Part shown: positions 6,497 through 12,979 of the stretch, one piece after another
How positions within the stretch are numbered: position 1 is the first letter of the stretch
How the letters are laid out: each line of letters opens with the position of its first letter
Assembly: GCA_018401175.1 (NCBI GenBank)
Contig: JAGYLK010000150.1
Coordinates: 1-13,698, forward strand
DNA length: 13,698 nucleotides
Direction: 5' to 3'
Origin: Candidatus Altimarinota bacterium
GTDB taxonomy: Bacteria; Patescibacteriota; Gracilibacteria; UBA4473
Notes under the pieces: model-generated
Database searches by the model: none
What the model was told of the DNA's origin: nothing
Seen by the model: only the letters and a program-made list of their open reading frames with translations
Program-made: the position numbers and the translations under genes

Positions 6497-6526
6497 CAAA
6501 ATGATTTTATTTTTAATTTACACATC

Positions 6527-6748
6527 ATGCCAAATTTAGACAGAACTGGTCCCGAAGGAAATGGTGCTACTGGTCGTAGAAAAGGAACATGCTCTCAAGC
6601 AGAAATTTCTCCAAGAAAATTTTGTTGTCTTCGCGGACAAGGAAAATTCATGCACAAAAAAAATGATTCTTCCCTTGATGAAGAAGAAAAACTTTTGTTG
6701 CAAAGACTTGACGTTATTCGCAAAGCCAAAGAAAATTCTCAGGAATAA
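6527..6748 (+). CDS. DUF5320-like small protein
   Basis: The 73-aa product begins MPNLDRTGPEGNGATGRRKG, matching the DUF5320 N-terminal pattern (a DGTGP-like start, then Gly-rich with GR), here with an Arg in the DGTGP position. A Cys-containing middle (GTCSQAEI, KFCCLRG) leads to a charged helix EEEKLLLQRLDVIRKAKE that could be a short coiled coil. DUF5320 genes often sit beside DUF134 regulators and NifX/NafY-like iron-molybdenum-cofactor-domain genes; function is unknown. DUF134 follows 11 bp later, but I see no NifX-type gene nearby. The Cys residues suggest metal or redox binding (inference). Confidence 0.7.
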   Translation: MPNLDRTGPEGNGATGRRKGTCSQAEISPRKFCCLRGQGKFMHKKNDSSLDEEEKLLLQRLDVIRKAKENSQE

Positions 6749-6759
6749 TCGTAAATAAA

Positions 6760-7038
6760 ATGCCACGACCACGAGGATCCAGACACATCAGTGAGATACC
6801 AAAAATAACATTTTATAAACCGCAGGGAATTCCATTACATTCTCTCGAAAACATAGAAATAACACACGAAGAATGGGAGGTTTTACGATTAAAACATGTA
6901 GAAAATCTCGGTCAAATTGAATCCGCAAAAAAAATGAAAACTTCACAAAGCACATTACAACGAATTCTCTCTGTGGCACAACAAAAAATTGGACAAGCAA
7001 TTGTAGAAGGGAAAGCTATAAAAATAATCAAAGAATAA
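6760..7038 (+). CDS. DUF134 (UPF0251) predicted DNA-binding protein
   Basis: The 92-aa protein begins MPRPRGSRHISEIPKITFYKPQ, then GIPLHSLENIEITHEEWEVLRLKHVENL, the standard UPF0251 opening. It continues with a helix-turn-helix at about residues 48-80 (GQIESAKKMKTSQSTLQRIL, then AQQKIGQAIVEGKAIKI), resembling sigma-70 region 4. The family usually has a Cys-containing 'PRPRKCRRV' start; here GSRHIS replaces it and no Cys is present, so any metal-sensing through that site is lost. It is likely a transcriptional regulator co-expressed with the DUF5320 protein, possibly autoregulating the promoter at 6469-6496 (inference). Confidence 0.85.
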   Translation: MPRPRGSRHISEIPKITFYKPQGIPLHSLENIEITHEEWEVLRLKHVENLGQIESAKKMKTSQSTLQRILSVAQQKIGQAIVEGKAIKIIKE

Positions 7039-7097
7039 TTCTCTTTGAAAAAAGGGAAAACTGTTGCAATCTTTGTCCAAACCGCAATACTCGTCTC

Positions 7098-7955
7098 ATG
7101 AAAAAGCTGTTATTTGCCCTCCTCTTCCTCGCCACAACTGCCTTCGCTGGAGGAGAACTACTTGTTTCCACACAATCCATCACTCCCAAAATAGTGCCCA
7201 AAGAAGCCATTGGAATTCCTATTCTAAAACTGACATTTACCGCAAAAAATGAAGATATCACCATTGAAAAGCTAGTGTTTCAACGGACCGGATTGAGCAA
7301 TTCACAAGATGTAAAATCAATACGCGCAACCGGAAAAAACGTGTACTCTCGCAGCTTCCCCATACTCACCAATGATACCGCAACAATTCATTTTTTTGGG
7401 AATTTTATAATTCCCGCTGGCACTACCGAAACCATCACCGTCACGGCAAATCTGGATGTACAAGGAATGGGGCGAACGATTGCCCTCAATTTGATAGAAA
7501 TTGTAAGCTCAGCATCAAATAATGCGCTCGACGTGGCACAACAAAGCGAAGAAAAAATAACACAAGCATCTTCTTTTGAAACCAAAGCCATTGAAATTGA
7601 AAAAATTCCGTTCACGCCTTCCCGATTGCGACTCGAACGATGGCAAAAATTAGGACGATTTCGATTGAGAAATCAGGAAAGCAAATCCATAGAACTCGAC
7701 ACCCTGTATCTAAAAAATGATGGCGTAGGGGCATTTTCTGATGTGTTTCATGATTTAATTCTTACATCAAACAATAAAATCGTGAGTCACATGGCAATTG
7801 GTTCCAAGAAAACCGCTCGATTTTCCTTTTTCACTGGAACAACAATCGATGCACAATCCGATCGACTACTCGAAGTATGGGGAAAAATAAAACGAAATAA
7901 ATCGACCTATTCTGTTGATTTCGACATCCAAAATGAAGATGTTATAAGTAAGTAA
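7098..7955 (+). CDS. Secreted two-domain beta-sandwich-like protein
   Basis: A clear signal peptide, MKKLLFALLFLATTAFA, has probable cleavage before GGEL. The mature 268 aa appear to hold two related modules. The first (about residues 22-130) has PILKLTFTAKNEDITIEKLVFQ, a Ser/Asp-rich stretch and IPAGTTETITVTANLD. The second (about 165-280) has LGRFRLRNQESKSIELDTLY, GAFSDVFHDLIL and IDAQSDRLLEVWGKIK. This pattern of alternating strands ending in 'IPAGTT..I.V.A' resembles extracellular domains I have seen in CPR surface proteins; no enzymatic motif is visible. There is no membrane anchor or cell-wall sorting signal, so it is probably released or held by other envelope parts. A weak promoter (TTGCAA 7064, AATACT 7086) would place transcription start at or next to the ATG. 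The annotation stays a hypothetical secreted protein. Confidence 0.75.
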   Translation: MKKLLFALLFLATTAFAGGELLVSTQSITPKIVPKEAIGIPILKLTFTAKNEDITIEKLVFQRTGLSNSQDVKSIRATGKNVYSRSFPILTNDTATIHFFGNFIIPAGTTETITVTANLDVQGMGRTIALNLIEIVSSASNNALDVAQQSEEKITQASSFETKAIEIEKIPFTPSRLRLERWQKLGRFRLRNQESKSIELDTLYLKNDGVGAFSDVFHDLILTSNNKIVSHMAIGSKKTARFSFFTGTTIDAQSDRLLEVWGKIKRNKSTYSVDFDIQNEDVISK

Positions 7956-8015
7956 TTACTACTTTTGTGATACGAATTCGACTTTCTCAACGATTTTCAT
8001 ATTCTGTTTCCGAAT

Positions 8016-9656
8016 ATGAACGACTCCAACCTTCTCATCCGCGTTGAACAACTCTCTCTGACTCTGGATCAAGGAGAATCTCTTTTGAAAAACAAAGTCG
8101 CCAAAATACTCGGCATCAAACCCGAGCGAATCCAAAACATTACCATTGCCAAACGCGCGATTGATTCGAGAAAAAAACGCCAGATGATTTATTTCATTTA
8201 CTCCGTCGATGTAGAAATCGAAAACGCAGCGGAATATTTGAAACAACTAGAACAGGTCCCAAAACACGTACAAAAAAATATCATACACCACCGCGTTAGA
8301 CAGCAAGAGTATGCTCAGTATGACATTCCAAGAATTTCAGAAGCCACATTGAAACACCGTCCCATTGTCGTCGGAATGGGACCAAGCGGACTTTTTTGTG
8401 CATTGCTCTTGGCAAAAGCAGGATGTAATCCGCTTATTATTGAGCGAGGAAAAAATATCGATGAACGTGTCAAAGATGTTCTGTCTTTTCAATCTGGAGG
8501 AACGTTTCTTCCTTCCTCCAATATACAATTCGGCGAAGGCGGCGCAGGAACTTTTTCGGACGGGAAACTCTACACCCTCATCAATAATCCGCTCATAAAT
8601 CATGTTTTTACTGAATTTATTGCAGCTGGAGCTCCACCAGAAATTGCCTGGGATGCAACGCCACATATTGGAACTGACAAACTCCGTGATATTGTGAAAA
8701 ATATGCGCGAGAACATTATACGCCTCGGCGGAGAAGTTCGATTTGAAACAACTCTGACTGATATAAAGATCAGTGACGGGAAAGTAGTTGCTGCTATTGT
8801 GAATGGAAAAGAAGAAGTCCCCACAGATGATCTTATTATTGCTATCGGACACTCTGCTCGTGACACTTACGAAATGTTATTACAGAGGAAGATCGATATC
8901 GTACAAAAAGATTTTTCCATCGGCGTACGTATCGAACATACGGCAGAAATGATAAATAAATCTCAATATGACACATTCTATAATCATCCAAATCTTCCAA
9001 CTGGACGATATAAATTAGTGTCTCACAGTAAAACCAATCGCTCGGTGTACACTTTTTGTATGTGTCCCGGCGGATATGTAGTTGCCGCGACATCAGAAGA
9101 CAAACAAGTCGTAACCAATGGAATGAGTGAATATGCACAAGACGGAAAGAATTCAAACAGCGCCTTACTTGTTCCTATAACCACGCAGGATTTCGAATCG
9201 GATCATCCACTCGCGGGAGTAGAATTTCAGCGAAAATGGGAAAAACTTGCCTACACTACAGGAGGAAGTAATTTCTCTGCCCCTGTTCAACTGGTAGAAG
9301 ATTTTCTCGCAGAACGACCTTCTACACAGATAAAAAGTATTACACCAACCTATCTCCCTGGAGTGAAACCCGGAAACTTGGCAGAATGTTTGCCAAAATA
9401 CGTCATTGAAAGTCTCCGCGAGGCATTGCCTCATCTCGACCAAAAAATAAGCGGATTCGCACATCCTGATGCCGTACTCACCGGAGTAGAAACCCGAACC
9501 ACCGCACCGATTCGAATGACACGAAACGAAAATATGGAAAGCAATATTTCTGGAATTTATCCTGCAGGAGAAGGTGCTGGCTATGCCGGAGGAATCGTTT
9601 CTTCAGCCATTGATGGAATCCGTGTCGGAGAATCTATTTTGAAAAAATACTGCTAA
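8016..9656 (+). CDS. FAD-dependent dehydrogenase, COG2509 type
   Basis: The 546-aa protein has an N-terminal region (about residues 1-105) with mixed alpha/beta character (LLIRVEQLSLTLDQGE) as in COG2509 proteins. The Rossmann FAD-binding site HRPIVVGMGPSGLFCALLLA follows, with GxGxxG at residues 120-125. Further family motifs are SNIQFGEGGAGTFSDGKLY, DDLIIAIGHSARDTYEML, KDFSIGVRIEH, FCMCPGGYVVAATSE and the C-terminal YPAGEGAGYAGGIVSSAIDG that closes over the FAD. The physiological substrate of this family is unknown; an oxidoreductase using FAD and probably NAD(P)H is inferred. There is no signal peptide, so it is cytoplasmic. Length is normal. It starts 61 bp after the preceding gene and runs convergently toward dacA. 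Confidence 0.93.
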   Translation: MNDSNLLIRVEQLSLTLDQGESLLKNKVAKILGIKPERIQNITIAKRAIDSRKKRQMIYFIYSVDVEIENAAEYLKQLEQVPKHVQKNIIHHRVRQQEYAQYDIPRISEATLKHRPIVVGMGPSGLFCALLLAKAGCNPLIIERGKNIDERVKDVLSFQSGGTFLPSSNIQFGEGGAGTFSDGKLYTLINNPLINHVFTEFIAAGAPPEIAWDATPHIGTDKLRDIVKNMRENIIRLGGEVRFETTLTDIKISDGKVVAAIVNGKEEVPTDDLIIAIGHSARDTYEMLLQRKIDIVQKDFSIGVRIEHTAEMINKSQYDTFYNHPNLPTGRYKLVSHSKTNRSVYTFCMCPGGYVVAATSEDKQVVTNGMSEYAQDGKNSNSALLVPITTQDFESDHPLAGVEFQRKWEKLAYTTGGSNFSAPVQLVEDFLAERPSTQIKSITPTYLPGVKPGNLAECLPKYVIESLREALPHLDQKISGFAHPDAVLTGVETRTTAPIRMTRNENMESNISGIYPAGEGAGYAGGIVSSAIDGIRVGESILKKYC

Positions 9657-9663
9657 CAAAAAA

Positions 9664-9770
9664 GCTTCTCAGCAATGACACGACTTCACGTCCTCGGAAG
9701 TCGCACCGCTGATGAGAAGCAATTGCGAGAGCGTTTTACTCGGACTAAAAATTTTGTCAAAACTTTTTTT
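9664..9770 (+). terminator. Structured convergent intergenic region, probable terminator
   Basis: Eight nt after the FAD gene stop there is a two-level stem-loop. GCTTCTC (9664-9670) pairs with GAGAAGC (9714-9720), and inside it CGACTTC (9681-9687) pairs with GAAGTCG (9697-9703) around a 9-nt loop. A smaller hairpin follows (CGAG 9726-9729, CTCG 9739-9742), then an A/T hairpin bounded by GAC/GTC and a seven-T run at 9764-9770. The last hairpin plus T-run fits a terminator. The long first stem-loop is more than termination needs and could be a small RNA or processing site. Confidence 0.45.
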
Positions 9771-9788
9771 ATAATTCTTAATTTAAAC

Positions 9789-9816
9789 TTTGAAGATTGC
9801 AGTTTGAAGATTGATT
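9789..9816. repeat. Degraded heptamer repeat at the dacA 3' end
   Basis: The 7-bp units TTTGAAG, ATTGCAG, TTTGAAG, ATTGATT form an imperfect 14-bp period and overlap the dacA stop codon (TAA, read from 9817 to 9815). The unit TTTGAAG is the same as in the tsaD array at 579-606. Confidence 0.55.
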
Positions 9817-10723
9817 ACTTCCACGTAAACGAATCATACACCCACGAAATCAGTTTTTTGGTTTCTCCAAAACGGTCCGCTGAGCCCAAAAGAACTGTCA
9901 ACACCTCGTGTCCATCAGTCGTCTTCCCAAGGGCAACAAAACACTGTCCGGCTAATTGCGTATATCCTGTTTTTACCCCAGAAAGATTGAGAAACGTATC
10001 AAATAATTGATTCGTCGATTCCTTTTCATGAAAAAATTCTCCTCCAGTGCTCGTCCCCCAGAAATGACGCTGCGACACAGTCTTTCTAAAAAAATCATTT
10101 TGGAGAGCAACCCGAGCCATCCGCGCAACATCACGAGCGCTCATTTTGTTTCCATACCATGCTTTTTTTTCTTCATCCCATATATCAAGCCCCGTAGAAT
10201 TAAAAAATTCTGCCGTCGTCATCCCCAACTCTTGAGCTTTTTCCTTCATCTTCTTGACAAAGGCTTCTTCGCTCCCCGAATCCCATACCGCCAGAGCTAC
10301 CGCCGCATCATTTGCCGAAGGAATAAGTGATGCCTGCAAAAGAGTCCCCACCGTTAATTTTTCATGTTGATACACTCCAATTTCCGCTCCCAAAACTTCT
10401 GTCGCCTCGAGCGGAACTGTCACCACTTCGTCTAATGTATGCTCCGACAAAATAACCAACGCGGTCATTATTTTGGTAATAGACGCAATTGGCTGAGAAC
10501 GATCGGCGCGCTGGGAAAGAAGTGTTTTTTTTGACGCCATATCTTGCGCAAACACAGCAGTCTTTTCGTCTGCCAATAATTTTGGTGCTATCTTTCCTGC
10601 CTCAATTTGCGGAAGATCCACTGGCTGCAAAATCTCAATTTGAGGCAATTCCTGAGCATTCAACTGTGAAAGCATCTCCTGCCCCGCACCTGAAAACAAC
10701 ACAAAGAGTAAATATTCCAACAT
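9815..10723 (-). CDS. dacA: D-alanyl-D-alanine carboxypeptidase (peptidase S11, PBP5-like)
   Basis: It trims the terminal D-Ala from peptidoglycan stem peptides outside the membrane. Seen: the SxxK motif SITK at residues 81-84 (catalytic Ser81), SxN as SAN at 136-138, and KTG at 251-253 (GVKTGYTQLAGQC). FFNSTGLD is also typical of S11. The C-terminal beta domain and amphipathic anchor of PBP5 are absent: it ends right after the catalytic domain (302 aa, against about 400), so this is a short form. The N terminus is odd. MLEYLLFVLFSGAG is a short hydrophobic stretch, and the frame stays open 21 codons further upstream (NFLKQTTLVP precedes the Met) without an ATG, GTG or TTG. The true signal peptide may therefore start at a rare codon or have been damaged. 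It lies 165 bp downstream of cysS and is convergent with the FAD gene. Confidence 0.92.
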   Translation of the reverse strand: MLEYLLFVLFSGAGQEMLSQLNAQELPQIEILQPVDLPQIEAGKIAPKLLADEKTAVFAQDMASKKTLLSQRADRSQPIASITKIMTALVILSEHTLDEVVTVPLEATEVLGAEIGVYQHEKLTVGTLLQASLIPSANDAAVALAVWDSGSEEAFVKKMKEKAQELGMTTAEFFNSTGLDIWDEEKKAWYGNKMSARDVARMARVALQNDFFRKTVSQRHFWGTSTGGEFFHEKESTNQLFDTFLNLSGVKTGYTQLAGQCFVALGKTTDGHEVLTVLLGSADRFGETKKLISWVYDSFTWK

Positions 10724-10773
10724 CGGGACGAGTGTAGTTTGTTTGAGAAAATTGGCAAATTCAGAACCAATCC

Positions 10774-10785
10774 AAGTTCGAACTT
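10774..10785. promoter_or_regulatory. 12-bp perfect palindrome upstream of dacA
   Basis: AAGTTCGAACTT is a perfect palindrome in the 165-bp spacer, just downstream of a possible minus-strand promoter (GTGTCA at 10825-10820, 17 nt, TAATAT at 10802-10797). Its position near the predicted start of transcription would suit a repressor site, but no second site is visible. Confidence 0.3.
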
Positions 10786-10796
10786 CTCACGAAGAA

Positions 10797-10825
10797 ATAT
10801 TATTAATCACCTCAGCAATTGACAC
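10797..10825 (-). promoter_or_regulatory. Possible dacA promoter
   Basis: Read on the minus strand, GTGTCA (10825-10820), a 17-nt spacer and TAATAT (10802-10797) match 4 of 6 and 5 of 6 consensus bases. It would start transcription about 70 nt before the dacA ATG. The 165-bp gap after cysS, much larger than the other spacings in this gene set, fits an independent promoter. Confidence 0.35.
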
Positions 10826-10862
10826 ATTCCCCTCCGCGACCCATCCCCTTTTTCCAATGTAT

Positions 10863-10879
10863 GAGAAGTGATTCTTCTC
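10863..10879 (-). other. Small hairpin after cysS
   Basis: A perfect 6-bp stem GAGAAG (10863-10868) / CTTCTC (10874-10879) with a 5-nt loop begins 10 nt after the cysS stop codon. No T-run follows on the minus strand, so it is not a classical terminator; it may protect the mRNA 3' end or attenuate read-through into dacA. Confidence 0.35.
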
Positions 10880-10888
10880 TATCTGTAC

Positions 10889-12322
10889 TTACTTTACACT
10901 CCATGTTTGAGCATCTCCCGCATCACGCACCTCTACATTAAACCGTTTCAAAAGCTCCTCACGAACCCGATCAGATTCCCCCCAATTTTTTTCTTCCCGT
11001 GCCTTTTTTCGCTGCGATAATAATTTTTCAATTTCTTTTTGTTGCGAATCATCCAATTCCACCATTTCCGAAAAACAATCAAAAATAGCCTCAAACTCAT
11101 TCTCAAAAAAATCCAGTGCTGACGCGGCAATTTCAGGAGTCAGTTTCTTCTTCGCCGCTAATTTCAAAACATCATTCGTAATCTCAAACGTCGCCGCTAA
11201 AGCTTCCGCAACATTTAAATCATCTGCCAACGCAGCAACAAATTTTTCTCTGTATTCTTCCGACCAATTATTTGGAACGGCTGGATCAATCTCCTCACAC
11301 ACACGACGCGCTTCTGTAATGCGAGCAATGGAAGCCCGGGCTTGCTCCAATGATTTCATTGAAAAATCAAGTGTCGACCGATAATGCGCCGATAAAAGCG
11401 CTAACCGAATTTCATGTCCTTTCCATCCTTGCGCGAGTAAATCACGAATGGTATAAAAATTTCCCGCCGATTTTGACATTTTCTTTCCTCCCACGAGCAA
11501 ATACTTGGTGTGCAACCAATAATTCACTGATTTTTTTCCTTTATTCGAACACTCATTCTGCGCAATTTCACATTCGTGATGCGGAAAAACATTGTCTTCT
11601 CCTCCCGTATGAATATCGAAATGATTTCCGAGTAATTTCCGGCTCATTGCCGAACATTCAATATGCCATCCGGGAAATCCCTTTCCCCAAGGACTTTCCC
11701 ACTGCATGAGATGCGACGCGTCTGCCTTTTTCCATAAGGCGAAATCCAACGGATCTTCTTTTTCTGAATTCACCTCAACACGCGCTCCAGCAATCAAATC
11801 CTCCAATTTATTATTAGAAAGTTGTCCATATTTTTTAAATGTAGCCGTTCTAAAATATACTGAACCATTTTTTTCATACGCAAATTCCTCATCAATAAGA
11901 ATTTGCGCCAACTCAATCTGCTCCTGAATAAATTCCGTTGCTCTCGGAAAAAAATCAGCCTTCTGGAGACGCAGCATATCTGCATCTTCAAAAAAAGCCG
12001 TTTCATATCTCCGCGCAATGGCGAACGGATCAATTTTTTCTGCTCGCGCCTTCTTTGAAATTTTATCTTCTCCATCGGCATCAGCCGCATCATCTCCCGT
12101 CAAGTGTCCAACATCTGTAATATTCATCACTTTCGTCACTTCATATCCCAAATATTTCAATACACGAGTAAGTAAATCCGATGTCAAAAAACTCCGAAAA
12201 TTTCCAATGTGCGCAAAATTATATACCGTTGGACCACAAGAGTAGAGCTTCACTTTCCCTGGAGTAATGGGATCAAACTCCTCTTTCCTTCCCGACAATG
12301 TGTTTTGCAAATACAACGTCAT
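10889..12322 (-). CDS. cysS: Cysteine-tRNA ligase
   Basis: A class Ia aminoacyl-tRNA synthetase that charges tRNA-Cys in the cytoplasm. From the ATG at 12322 it is 477 aa. Seen: the signature HIGN (residues 38-41), KMSKS (281-285), and the zinc ligands Cys29 (LYSCGPTVYN), Cys223 (WHIECSAMS), His248 and Glu252 (FPHHECEIAQ), with the spacing known for E. coli CysRS. HTGGEDNVF and WHTKY-like WLHTKYLLV are also family motifs. The helical C-terminal region with EKNWGESDRVREEL follows. An in-frame ATG at 12358 exists, but MTLYLQNTLSGRKEEF is the usual start and its ATG overlaps the yggT TGA as ATGA, indicating coupled translation. All active-site parts are intact. Confidence 0.97.
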   Translation of the reverse strand: MTLYLQNTLSGRKEEFDPITPGKVKLYSCGPTVYNFAHIGNFRSFLTSDLLTRVLKYLGYEVTKVMNITDVGHLTGDDAADADGEDKISKKARAEKIDPFAIARRYETAFFEDADMLRLQKADFFPRATEFIQEQIELAQILIDEEFAYEKNGSVYFRTATFKKYGQLSNNKLEDLIAGARVEVNSEKEDPLDFALWKKADASHLMQWESPWGKGFPGWHIECSAMSRKLLGNHFDIHTGGEDNVFPHHECEIAQNECSNKGKKSVNYWLHTKYLLVGGKKMSKSAGNFYTIRDLLAQGWKGHEIRLALLSAHYRSTLDFSMKSLEQARASIARITEARRVCEEIDPAVPNNWSEEYREKFVAALADDLNVAEALAATFEITNDVLKLAAKKKLTPEIAASALDFFENEFEAIFDCFSEMVELDDSQQKEIEKLLSQRKKAREEKNWGESDRVREELLKRFNVEVRDAGDAQTWSVK

Positions 12323-12594
12323 GAAGCAAGAAATTGTGAAAGAAATTGAATAATCCAACCCGTCCCAAATTCAATAGCTAATAAAGCCACCACCGGAGAG
12401 AAATCCAACATTCCTAGCTTCGCAAATCGAAAGGGTTTCAAAAGCGGAATAACCAATGCCTGAAGCCATTTTGAAAAGGGTGTTTTTTTTCGGGAAACCC
12501 AAGACAATAAAATATAAAGAAAAATAGCCCAGTATAAAAATCGAGAAAAAATCGTTATAAAAAGTATTAAAAATTGCAGTAGTTGTTCTTTCAT
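12319..12594 (-). CDS. YggT family membrane protein
   Basis: From the ATG at 12594 the product is 91 aa, starting MKEQLLQFLILFITIFSRFL. There are two membrane segments, about residues 6-32 (ending LYILLSWVS) and 66-86 (VVALLAIEFGTGWIIQFL). Between them is the hallmark loop with WLQALVIPLLKPFR, then a GMLDFSPVVALL motif typical of YggT. Family members are linked to membrane-protein or division-site functions in different bacteria, without a settled activity. The frame extends to an ATG at 12666, but that start would overlap the upstream gene by about 70 bp. The start chosen here is 1 nt after the upstream TAA, fitting a compact operon. The TGA stop overlaps the cysS ATG. Confidence 0.85.
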   Translation of the reverse strand: MKEQLLQFLILFITIFSRFLYWAIFLYILLSWVSRKKTPFSKWLQALVIPLLKPFRFAKLGMLDFSPVVALLAIEFGTGWIIQFLSQFLAS

Positions 12595-12595
12595 T

Positions 12596-12952
12596 TTAGA
12601 GAGAAGAAACAGATCCAGGAGCGGCGCTATCAATGAGCTCCAAAATTTTTTCAAAATATTCTCCAATTAGGGGGAAATCCACCATTTTTGTCAAAAACCA
12701 TACCAATAGTGCCACAACGAGTGTCATTCCAACGACAATCCCAAATCCTTTGGCCATTCCCGCGATAAAATTCCACAGAAGAATTCTGCGCGGAGAGGAC
12801 AAGTATTCCATGAAATCATTGAATCCTACCATATCAAAAATGCGCAATAACCGCTCAAGGTCTTTCTTTGAACGATCTGCCTCGGATCGAGCCAAATCGG
12901 CACGCTCTTCCAACACCTCTATCTCTGTTTTCGAAATTTCTTTATCTGTCAT
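12596..12952 (-). CDS. DUF5665 membrane protein
   Basis: The 118-aa protein has a charged, probably coiled-coil N terminus (KTEIEVLEERADLARSEADR), then FNDFMEYLSSPRRILLWNFIAG, AKGFGIVVGMTLVVALLVWFL (one membrane segment, about residues 69-89) and VDFPLIGEYFEKILELI. The pattern 'YL.NPRR.L..NF..G..RGFG...G.T' followed by a single hydrophobic helix is that of DUF5665, a family of unknown function. It heads a minus-strand set with yggT and cysS and is divergent from uvrC with only 27 bp between the starts. Confidence 0.8.
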   Translation of the reverse strand: MTDKEISKTEIEVLEERADLARSEADRSKKDLERLLRIFDMVGFNDFMEYLSSPRRILLWNFIAGMAKGFGIVVGMTLVVALLVWFLTKMVDFPLIGEYFEKILELIDSAAPGSVSSL

Positions 12953-12979
12953 CGCAGGAATGATACCATTTAGGACGAT

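Noticed and set aside
9709..9742. CTGATGA followed by hairpins, as a hammerhead ribozyme candidate.
   Set aside because: The required GAAA strand and the cleavage-site stem are not in place.
10724..10790. TGA read as glycine (code 25), which would extend dacA upstream.
   Set aside because: All long genes are intact under the standard code, and TGA ends topA and yggT in ATGA overlaps.
10819..10824. Consensus TTGACA on the plus strand upstream of nothing.
   Set aside because: No -10 box at a usable distance and no plus-strand gene downstream.
10812..10844. Tiny minus-strand ORF MGRGGECVNC upstream of dacA, resembling a Gly-rich/CxxC zinc-ribbon fragment.
   Set aside because: Only ten codons, ends in TGA, and no homologous continuation in any frame; likely chance, at most a gene remnant.
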